From Actinomycetota bacterium (GTDB taxonomy: Bacteria; Actinomycetota; Actinomycetes; Streptosporangiales; Streptosporangiaceae): DNA of 7,644 bases. Shown here one piece after another: positions 1-5,705 of this stretch. The stretch spans positions 1 to 7,644 of the forward strand of contig DPMS01000741.1 of assembly GCA_003541285.1 (NCBI GenBank). Direction: 5' to 3'. The stretch's first letter is position 1; each line of letters starts with the position of its first letter. Under the pieces are notes generated by a model. The model was not told the origin of the DNA, did not search any database, and saw nothing but the letters and a program-made list of their open reading frames with translations. Position numbers and translations under genes: made by a program.

Positions 1-1377
1 GGGCAGCTTGCGGCTGATCCCCATCATGGAACCGCCGGGCACATAGACCAGGTAGCGGCCGGGCAGGCTCACCTGGCTGGTCAGCCGGGCTCCCTTGTGG
101 CCAACCGGGTCCTTGGTGACCTGCACCAGCACCGACTGGCCGGATTTCAGCGCCGACTCGATGCGCTTGGACTCGCCTTCCAGGCCACTGGCGTCGAAAT
201 TCACCTCGCCCGCATACAGAACGGCGTTGCGCCCCTTGCCGATGTCGACGAAGGCGGCCTCCATGGAGGGCAGCACGTTCTGGACTTTGCCGAGGTACAC
301 GTTGCCGGCGAGCGACTGGTGGGTGGCCTTGTCCACGTAGTGCTCGACGAGCACCCCATCCTCGAGCACCCCGATCTGGGTGCGCTCGCCCCACTGGCGG
401 ACCACCATGACCCGGTCCACGGCCTCGCGGCGGGCCAGGAACTCCGACTCGGTGATGATCGGCGGGCGGCGCCTGCCCGACTCACGGCCCTCCCGGCGGC
501 GCTGCCGCTTGGCTTCCAGCCGGGTGGATCCCCGGACGGACTGGACCTCGCTGGACGGCTCCTCGGCGGTCCTGGCGGGCCGCACATGCACGACCGTGTT
601 CGGTGGCTCGTCCGGTCCTGCCTGGTCGGCGTCCGGGGACGTGCTGCGCCGGCGCCGACGGCGCCGGCGCCGGCTGCCGTTGCCTTCTTCGCCCTCGGTC
701 TCCTCGCCTTCCGCGCCGCCCGCGGTGTCCCCGGCCGTCTGTGCCGCACCCTTGGCCGCGGATGTCACCTGCCCGTTCTCACCACCGGCGTGGGCACGCT
801 CTGTGGTTTCCGTGCCTGCCTCGGCGTCACCGCCCTGGCCACGTGAACGGCCCCCCCGGCGCCGCCGGCGTCGCGCCTGGCCGTCCCCCTCGCCCTCGTC
901 GTGGTCGCCTTGCGGGCGGCCCGCACCTTCGGCCTCGCCGGGAACCGCCGCCCCGGCTGGTTTGCGCTGGCGGGCCGCGCCTTCCCCGGCCTCGGCCGCA
1001 GCAGGTGGCTGGAAGATCACCTGGGGTGGCTGGAACGTGGCCGCCGGTATGGTGGGCCGCCCGGCAGCCGGTGCGATGGCGTCCGCCCCCGGCGAGCTGG
1101 CCGGCTGCTGGCCGGCCACACCGGCGTCCCGGCCTGCCGCGGCTGGCTCTCCGCTGGCCGGTTCCGGCCCGCCCGCGCCCGCCGCGGCTGACCGCGCGCG
1201 GGTTGCCCGGCGGCGCTGCCTGGCCGGGGGCTGGTCATCACCGGCCGGAGGCGGTGAGCCATCGGCGGGTGCGGAAGCGGCGGCCGACTGGCCAGCCCCT
1301 GTGCTTACCTGAGGCGAGTCAGCGCCGTTCCGCCCTTCATCACTGGACTCTGCATCGTTCAGCTCGGTCTCGAGCAT
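1..1377 (-). CDS. rne: Ribonuclease E/G, N-terminal part (3'-truncated)
   Basis: Endoribonuclease of the RNase E/G family, central to mRNA decay and rRNA/tRNA processing. 459 residues are visible; the rest runs off the left edge. Residues 1 to ~320 are a low-complexity Ala/Gly/Pro/Glu extension with Arg clusters at 53-57 (RQRRR), 169-174 (six Arg) and 236-244 (nine Arg). The catalytic region begins near 320 with VMVVRQWGERTQIGVLEDG, then the S1 RNA-binding domain (VYLGKVQNVLPSMEAAFVDI from 360, GKGRNAVLYAGEVNF), and ends with VTKDPVGHKGARLTSQVSLP and GRYLVYVPGGSMMGISRKLP at the edge, which are hallmark RNase E/G sequences. The catalytic Asp residues lie beyond the window. ATG 1377 is chosen because in-frame TGA codons lie just upstream (1401-1399) and GGGAG (1391-1387) has a 9-nt spacer. 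Actinobacterial RNase E proteins commonly carry such N-terminal extensions, so the length is not itself aberrant. Confidence 0.93.
   Translation of the reverse strand, partial: MLETELNDAESSDEGRNGADSPQVSTGAGQSAAASAPADGSPPPAGDDQPPARQRRRATRARSAAAGAGGPEPASGEPAAAGRDAGVAGQQPASSPGADAIAPAAGRPTIPAATFQPPQVIFQPPAAAEAGEGAARQRKPAGAAVPGEAEGAGRPQGDHDEGEGDGQARRRRRRGGRSRGQGGDAEAGTETTERAHAGGENGQVTSAAKGAAQTAGDTAGGAEGEETEGEEGNGSRRRRRRRRRSTSPDADQAGPDEPPNTVVHVRPARTAEEPSSEVQSVRGSTRLEAKRQRRREGRESGRRRPPIITESEFLARREAVDRVMVVRQWGERTQIGVLEDGVLVEHYVDKATHQSLAGNVYLGKVQNVLPSMEAAFVDIGKGRNAVLYAGEVNFDASGLEGESKRIESALKSGQSVLVQVTKDPVGHKGARLTSQVSLPGRYLVYVPGGSMMGISRKLP
646..670. repeat. 25-bp perfect inverted repeat inside the rne Arg tract
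   Basis: GCGCCGGCGCCG (646-657), a single A at 658, and its reverse complement CGGCGCCGGCGC (659-670). It coincides with codons for the nine-arginine run of RNase E (residues 236-244). In RNA the central bases would have to open as a loop. Confidence 0.8.
1098..1118 (-). repeat. Hairpin in the rne 5' coding region
   Basis: TGGCCGGC (1098-1105) and GCCGGCCA (1111-1118) are perfect complements separated by 5 nt, giving an 8-bp all but pure G-C stem about 260 nt into the rne coding sequence. It lies in the low-complexity extension; it may be only compositional. Confidence 0.6.
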
Positions 1378-2335
1378 CCGGGTAATCTCCCGTCAGGCTC
1401 CCGGGCGCGGAGGAACTCACGGGTTCCCCCGCTCCGCGCAGGAGCTGGTCGCACGCGCCCGCAGGGAGGGTGTCAGCCGGTAGGGCCGGCTCCGCTCCGA
1501 GGCGCGTTGTCTCTTCTTGTTCGTGTGCCGTGTCCCGGCCATGCAGCTGCGTTGCCGCCCCGGCCGGACGCCCCACGCCACCAGGCACAGAAGGCCCGGT
1601 GGCGGCGGCGGTGGCACCGGCTGCATCCGCGGGGAGCGGCCCTTGCGCCAGCCGCGTCACCAAAGGTGGGGAGGACGGCGCGAGAGTGGCCACCTGGCGG
1701 AGTGCGGCCAGGATGTCGTCAGGCCGAACGGCAGGTGCTACATGCCGAACAACCATTCGAAGTATGGCATTCCCGGCGGCCTGCGGATCTGCGGCACACC
1801 GGTCAGTCTGCATAGTGATCACCGCTGCACGTGCGTCCACCCGCCTGTTTCCCTTGGCGGTGAGACGCTCGACCTCGATGCTGTCCCGGGCCAGAAACGC
1901 GTCGATGGCGCCGGCCACGTCCTGCGGCCCGACCCCGGGGAGGACCACCTGCCACGTCGACGCCTCCAGTGGGAGGTCGCCGATGGAAGCCAGGCCCTCG
2001 GTCACATCGATCACGTCTATCCCGTCTGGCAGGGCCGCATCGAGTCGGTCCCGTACCTCCGAAGCGGCACATGCACGGGTGAGGCTCAGTTCCAGGTACT
2101 CGGCCTCACTCGCTGTCCCGGTAGGGGCTGCGCCAGCGTAAGAGATCTTCGGGTGCGGCGTGAACCCAGCGGAATAAGCGATGGGCAGGCCTGCCCTGCG
2201 AACTCCCCGTTCAACAGCACGCGCGATGTCCCTGTGACTGGCGAAACGCATCCTGCCTCTCTTAGCGTACCGGACAATCAGGCGGACAGTTACTGGAAGC
2301 ACACTCCGCGGGTCCGGCTGGCTGGTGCCGCTCAT
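1340..2335 (-). CDS. TIGR03936 / DUF2344 radical SAM-associated protein
   Basis: A 331-residue partner of the radical SAM protein, function unknown. Residues about 17-225 match the DUF2344 family as I remember it: VRLIVRYAKRGRMRFASHRD, GLPIAYSAGFTPHPKISYA, and APAVRPDDILAAL...VTRLAQGPL. The last ~95 residues are low-complexity (Ala/Gly/Pro then mixed polar) and look like a poorly conserved tail. ATG 2335 overlaps the upstream stop (TGATG) and has AGGGGAG at 2350-2344 with an 8-nt spacer; a GTG nearer the conserved block is possible but lacks this support. The gene runs 38 bp into rne in another frame. Codon use is clearly looser than in its neighbours: at least six AGA/AGG codons, with ATA, GTA, GCT, GTT and GAA frequent. 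Translational coupling suggests it works stoichiometrically with the radical SAM protein, perhaps as substrate-binding partner (inference). Confidence 0.9.
   Translation of the reverse strand: MSGTSQPDPRSVLPVTVRLIVRYAKRGRMRFASHRDIARAVERGVRRAGLPIAYSAGFTPHPKISYAGAAPTGTASEAEYLELSLTRACAASEVRDRLDAALPDGIDVIDVTEGLASIGDLPLEASTWQVVLPGVGPQDVAGAIDAFLARDSIEVERLTAKGNRRVDARAAVITMQTDRCAADPQAAGNAILRMVVRHVAPAVRPDDILAALRQVATLAPSSPPLVTRLAQGPLPADAAGATAAATGPSVPGGVGRPAGAATQLHGRDTAHEQEETTRLGAEPALPADTLPAGACDQLLRGAGEPVSSSAPGSLTGDYPDARDRAERCRVQ
1375..1391 (-). promoter_or_regulatory. RBS and start of rne inside the DUF2344 gene
   Basis: GGGAG at 1391-1387 with a 9-nt spacer to ATG 1377-1375. The site lies within the DUF2344 reading frame, which ends at 1340, so ribosomes finishing DUF2344 pass over the rne start. 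This decides the rne start, as the frame is closed upstream by TGA at 1401-1399. Confidence 0.75.
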
Positions 2336-2350
2336 CAGGCGCTCTCCCCT
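2333..2350 (-). promoter_or_regulatory. Coupled radical SAM/DUF2344 stop-start junction with RBS
   Basis: AGGGGAG (2350-2344), an 8-nt spacer, then TGATG: the TGA of the radical SAM gene (2337-2335) overlaps the ATG of the DUF2344 gene (2335-2333) by one base. The Shine-Dalgarno is the strongest in the window. Confidence 0.85.
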
Positions 2351-4386
2351 GCCCGGGCACCCGCGCTGACCCCGGCTGGAGTCCCCGCCGCGGGGCCGGC
2401 CCCGGTTCCAGGCCCGGTCCCCGCGCCGGTGCCGGCCAGGGCGCCGGCCCCGGCGCCGACGACGGTCAGCGGGAGAAGTACCGCCCCGGTCGGGCCGGTC
2501 TGGATCTCGGTGCCCATGGTGGAGCAGACCCCGCAGTCATAGCAGGGCGTCCACCGGCAGTCCTCCACCTCCGCCGCACCCGCCGGGTCCACGGCGTCCT
2601 GCCAGTCCTGCCAGAGCCAGTCGCGGTCAAGCCCCGCGTCGAGGTGGTCCCAGGGCAGCACCTCGTCGTACTCGCGCTTCCGGGTGGTGTACCAGTCCAG
2701 GTCCACCGGCTCGCCGGAGAGCGCCTCCGCCGCAGCGCGCTGCCAGCGTTCGAAGGAGAAGTACTCGCTCCAGCCGTCGAACCGGGCACCGTCCTGCCAG
2801 GCTGCCCTGATCACCCGGGCGACCCTGCGATCGCCGCGCGAGAGCAGCCCCTCGATGATCGACGGCTTCCCGTCGTGGTAGCGGAAGCCCACCGCTTTGC
2901 CGTAGCCAGGATCGGCCCGCAGCGCGCCGCCGAGCCTGCGCAGCCGGGCATCCACCGTCTCGTGGTCGCACTGGGCAGCCCACTGGAAGGGGGTGTGCGG
3001 CTTGGGCACAAAACCACCGATGGACACCGTGCAGCGGATGTCGCGCCGGCCGGTCGCCTCCCGCCCCGCCTCGATCACCCGGCGGGCAAGCCCGGCGATC
3101 GCGAGCACGTCCTCGTCGGTCTCGGTGGGCAGGCCGCACATGAAGTAGAGCTTCACCTGCCGCCATCCGCTGCTGTAGGCGGTGGTGACGGTGCGGATGA
3201 GGTCATCCTCGGTGACCATCTTGTTGATCACCTTGCGCATCCGCTCGGATCCACCTTCGGGTGCGAAGGTCAGCCCGGACCGGCGGCCGTTCCTGCTCAG
3301 TTCGTCGGCGAGAGTGACGTTGAAGGCGTCCACCCGGGTCGAGGGCAGGGAGAGCCCGGTGCTGGTGCCCTCGTAGCGGCCGGCCAGGCCGGTCGCGATC
3401 TGGTTGATTTCGCTGTGGTCGGCGCTGGACAGTGACAGCAGGCCCACCTCGTCGAACCCGCTGGCGGCAAGCCCGCGCTCTACCATGTCCCCGATCGCGG
3501 TGATGCTCCGCTCGCGGACCGGCCGGGTGATCATTCCCGCCTGGCAGAACCGGCAGCCCCGGGTGCAGCCGCGGAAGATCTCCACGCTGAACCTCTCGTG
3601 CACCGACTCCGCCACCGGGACCAGCGGCTTGCGCGGGTACTGCCACTCCTCCAGGTCCATCACGGTGTGCTTGGCGACGGTGAACGGCGCCTCGGCACGG
3701 TTCGGTGCTACCCGCTTGATACGCCCGTCCGGCAGGTAATCCACGTCGTAGAAACGCGGCACGTACACCCCGCCCGCCGAGGCCAGCGACGCCAGCAGCC
3801 CGTCCCGGCCGCCGGGGCGCCCGGCCTGCTTCCAGTCCCGGATCAGCCCGCTGATGGTGAGCGCCACCTGCTCGCCGTCGCCGAGCACGGCGCCGTCCAG
3901 AAACTCGGCGATCGGCTCGGGGTTGAAGGCAGCGTGCCCGCCCGCGAGCACGATCGGGTCCTGCTCGCCGCGATCGGCGGCCAGCAGCGGGATGTGCGCC
4001 AGGTCCAGCGCTGTGAGCAGGTTCGTGTAGCACAGTTCGGTGGCGAAACTGACGCCGAGCACGTCAAAAGCCCGGACCGGGCGGTGCGCGTCCACGGTGA
4101 ACTGGGGGATCCCATGCTCACGCATGAGGTTCTCCAGGTCCGGCCAGACGCTGTAGGTGCGCTCGGCGAGCACCCCATCGCAGCCGTTGAGCACCTCGTA
4201 CAGGATCTGGACCCCCTGGTTGGGGATGCCGATCTCATAGGCGTCCGGGTACATCAGCGCCCACCGGACCTGCGCCGTGTCCCAGTCCTTGACCACCGAG
4301 TTCAGTTCGCCGCCGACATACTGGACCGGCTTGCGCACCAGCGGCAGCAGCGGCTCCAGCCGCTCATACACCGACTCCACTGGCAT
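2335..4386 (-). CDS. B12-binding-type radical SAM protein, TIGR03960 family
   Basis: A 683-residue protein of unknown substrate. The N-terminal part (about 1-230) resembles the family's cobalamin-binding-like domain, opening with VQYVGGELNSVVK and containing GVSFATELCYTNLL and LAGGHAAFNPEP. The radical SAM core follows, with the [4Fe-4S] motif C274-x3-C278-x2-C281 in FRGCTRGCRFCQAG, a downstream FAPEGGSERMR strand and a KLYFMCGLP segment. Near the C-terminus is a second cysteine group, C610-x4-C615-x2-C618-x2-C621, then a Gly/Ala-rich tail (644-683). ATG 4386 is supported by the family-typical start MPVESV and by an in-frame TAA at 4398-4396; the Shine-Dalgarno is poor. Its stop overlaps the next start as TGATG. 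The family is normally paired or fused with TIGR03936/DUF2344, as here. A role in RNA or ribosome modification is inferred only from the rne neighbourhood. Confidence 0.93.
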   Translation of the reverse strand: MPVESVYERLEPLLPLVRKPVQYVGGELNSVVKDWDTAQVRWALMYPDAYEIGIPNQGVQILYEVLNGCDGVLAERTYSVWPDLENLMREHGIPQFTVDAHRPVRAFDVLGVSFATELCYTNLLTALDLAHIPLLAADRGEQDPIVLAGGHAAFNPEPIAEFLDGAVLGDGEQVALTISGLIRDWKQAGRPGGRDGLLASLASAGGVYVPRFYDVDYLPDGRIKRVAPNRAEAPFTVAKHTVMDLEEWQYPRKPLVPVAESVHERFSVEIFRGCTRGCRFCQAGMITRPVRERSITAIGDMVERGLAASGFDEVGLLSLSSADHSEINQIATGLAGRYEGTSTGLSLPSTRVDAFNVTLADELSRNGRRSGLTFAPEGGSERMRKVINKMVTEDDLIRTVTTAYSSGWRQVKLYFMCGLPTETDEDVLAIAGLARRVIEAGREATGRRDIRCTVSIGGFVPKPHTPFQWAAQCDHETVDARLRRLGGALRADPGYGKAVGFRYHDGKPSIIEGLLSRGDRRVARVIRAAWQDGARFDGWSEYFSFERWQRAAAEALSGEPVDLDWYTTRKREYDEVLPWDHLDAGLDRDWLWQDWQDAVDPAGAAEVEDCRWTPCYDCGVCSTMGTEIQTGPTGAVLLPLTVVGAGAGALAGTGAGTGPGTGAGPAAGTPAGVSAGARAGESA
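2338..2457 (-). repeat. Gly/Ala-rich low-complexity coding repeat at the radical SAM C-terminus
   Basis: Residues 644-683 alternate Gly with Ala, Thr or Pro (units such as GAGAG, GTGAGTGPGTG, AGTPAG). The DNA is an imperfect GGNGCC-type repeat including the 14-bp palindrome CGGGGCCGGCCCCG at 2391-2404. The family core ends before it, at about TEIQTGP, so this is likely a dispensable tail or slippage-expanded sequence. Confidence 0.7.
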
Positions 4387-4438
4387 CCCAACAGCTTACC
4401 GACGCCCCGCCAGCACGGCGCCGGGGCAGGGCGGTCGG
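4387..4438 (-). other. rodA / radical SAM intergenic gap with imperfect hairpin
   Basis: The only true intergenic stretch, 52 nt. ACCGAC (4398-4403) pairs with GTCGGT (4434-4439), GCCC (4404-4407) with GGGC (4429-4432) leaving one bulged base, and an inner CGCC/GGCG (4408-4411/4417-4420) closes on a 5-nt loop. The 3' side on the minus strand is TAAGCTGTTGGG and has no U-run, so it does not look like an intrinsic terminator. It could be a processing, stabilising or attenuating element, or chance in GC-rich DNA. No good Shine-Dalgarno lies at normal distance from ATG 4386. Confidence 0.4.
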
Positions 4439-5695
4439 TCAGTCGAAGACGCGGTGGCGGCGGTGCACGGCGAGCAGGACGCCGACGGCGATCATGTCGG
4501 CGAACATGGCCGAGCCGCCGTAGGAGACGAACGGCAGCGGGAGCCCGGTGACCGGCGTGATCCCCATGGTCATCCCGATGTTGATGAACGACTGGATCCC
4601 GAACCAGATCGCGATCCCGGACGCCACCAGCAGGCCGAAAGTATCGTCGGCGCGGGTGGCGATCCGCAGCGCACGCAGCAGCACGATGGCGAGCAGCCCG
4701 ATGATGGCGATGGCACCGACGAAGCCGAGTTCCTCGCCGGCCACCGAGAAGATGAAGTCGGTGTGCTGCTCGGGCACGAAGTTGCCGGCCACCAGCTGGC
4801 CGTGAAACAGCCCCTGCCCGAACATCCCGCCCGAGCCGATCGAGATCTTGGCCTGGGCGGCGCTGTAGCCGGTACCCCTGGGGTCGGCCGAAGGGTTGAA
4901 GAACGAGGTGAGCCGCTGCACCTGGTAGGGCTTGAGCAGGTGCATGCTCCATGCCGCCAGCCCGGCCAGCGCCGCGCCCACCCCGAGCCCGGCCAGCCAG
5001 CGCAACCGGATGCCCGACAAGGCGATCATGCCTATCAGCATGAGCAGCATCAGGATGACGACCCCCAGATCGGGCTGGAGGACCACCAGGCCCACCGGCA
5101 CCGCGCCGCACACGAGCGCCAGCAGGGCGTCGTTCAGGCCCGGCCGCGGTGCCCGGTCGCGCAGTTCACCCAGGATCATCGCGACCATGAGGATCATGCC
5201 GATCTTCGCGTACTCCGACGGCTCGATCTGGAACCCGCCGGGCAGCGCGATCCAGGAGTGCGCCCCGTTGACGGTGGCGCCCAGGGGGCTGAGCACTGCC
5301 AGCAGCCCCAGGCAGGCCGCGCCGTAGACCAGCGGGGCATACGCCCGCAGCAGGCGGTAGTCGATCACACTCACCACCACCATGAGCACCAGGCCGATGC
5401 CCACGTTGAGGAGCTGCTTCTCCAGGTATGTCCGGGGGTTGGCGCCGGCCTGCGCCAGGCCCGGCTGCGTCGCCGACCAGACCAGCAGGGTGCCCATGAG
5501 GGCCAGCGCGAGCACCGCCGCCAGCAGGACCCAGTCCACATGGCGCAACGGGGAATCCTTGGCCAGTGCCCGTTCACGCAGGCCGCGCTGCCGGGGTGCT
5601 GACCCGTCGGGCCTGATGGCACCGCGGCCGCCGGCCGCTGGGCGGACCGGGGCGAGCTTGCCATAGCGGGCCTGGCCAGCGCGTAGGTAGCTCAT
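4439..5695 (-). CDS. rodA: RodA, SEDS-family peptidoglycan glycosyltransferase
   Basis: Polytopic membrane enzyme that polymerises lipid II into glycan strands and partners with the PBP2 encoded just upstream. The 418-residue protein has about ten hydrophobic segments (first around 53-75, last around 385-411) and the large extracytoplasmic loop expected between TM7 and TM8 (about 253-310). The SEDS signature NIGMTMGITPVTG...PFVSYGGSA spans 372-396. PEQHTDFIF at 308-316 carries the Asp (D313) that aligns with the essential Asp of RodA/FtsW. I chose ATG 5695 because it overlaps the mrdA stop as TGATG, has GGAG at 5705-5702 with a 6-nt spacer, and starts the family-like region; the frame is open to an ATG at 5839 but that segment lies inside mrdA and reads as Arg/Pro/His-rich shadow sequence. 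The first 50 residues are a basic, Arg-rich cytoplasmic extension. FtsW is the alternative; pairing with PBP2 favours RodA. Confidence 0.94.
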   Translation of the reverse strand: MSYLRAGQARYGKLAPVRPAAGGRGAIRPDGSAPRQRGLRERALAKDSPLRHVDWVLLAAVLALALMGTLLVWSATQPGLAQAGANPRTYLEKQLLNVGIGLVLMVVVSVIDYRLLRAYAPLVYGAACLGLLAVLSPLGATVNGAHSWIALPGGFQIEPSEYAKIGMILMVAMILGELRDRAPRPGLNDALLALVCGAVPVGLVVLQPDLGVVILMLLMLIGMIALSGIRLRWLAGLGVGAALAGLAAWSMHLLKPYQVQRLTSFFNPSADPRGTGYSAAQAKISIGSGGMFGQGLFHGQLVAGNFVPEQHTDFIFSVAGEELGFVGAIAIIGLLAIVLLRALRIATRADDTFGLLVASGIAIWFGIQSFINIGMTMGITPVTGLPLPFVSYGGSAMFADMIAVGVLLAVHRRHRVFD

Positions 5696-5705
5696 CACTT
5701 GCTCC
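5693..5705 (-). promoter_or_regulatory. Coupled mrdA/rodA stop-start junction with RBS
   Basis: GGAG (5705-5702) lies inside the last mrdA codons, followed by TGATG where the mrdA TGA (5697-5695) shares its A with the rodA ATG (5695-5693). This arrangement favours reinitiation and balanced production of the transpeptidase and its glycosyltransferase partner. Confidence 0.85.

Noticed and set aside
97..846. Plus-strand open frame opposite rne (249 codons)
   Set aside because: The minus strand encodes unmistakable RNase E/G sequence here. The plus frame is open only because GC-rich codons leave few stops.
1340..1377. Frameshift or assembly error at the DUF2344/rne overlap
   Set aside because: Both genes have intact frames, rne has its own RBS and ATG, and the overlap is short, so normal gene compression explains it.
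1740..1790. Possible promoter-like hexamer (CATACT on the minus strand) inside the DUF2344 gene
   Set aside because: No matching -35 element at proper spacing, and a single hexamer match inside a conserved coding region is not enough.
4398..4439. Intrinsic terminator after rodA
   Set aside because: The stem is imperfect and the downstream minus-strand sequence has no U-tract.
2644..4551. Plus-strand open frames at 2644-3435 and 3598-4551
   Set aside because: Antisense shadows of the radical SAM gene with no recognisable family features.
4277..5602. Long plus-strand open frame (441 codons) opposite rodA
   Set aside because: Its His/Gln/Asp/Arg-rich composition is what the complement of a hydrophobic membrane protein gives in GC-rich DNA. 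It crosses the rodA/radical SAM gap and shows no domain or RBS.
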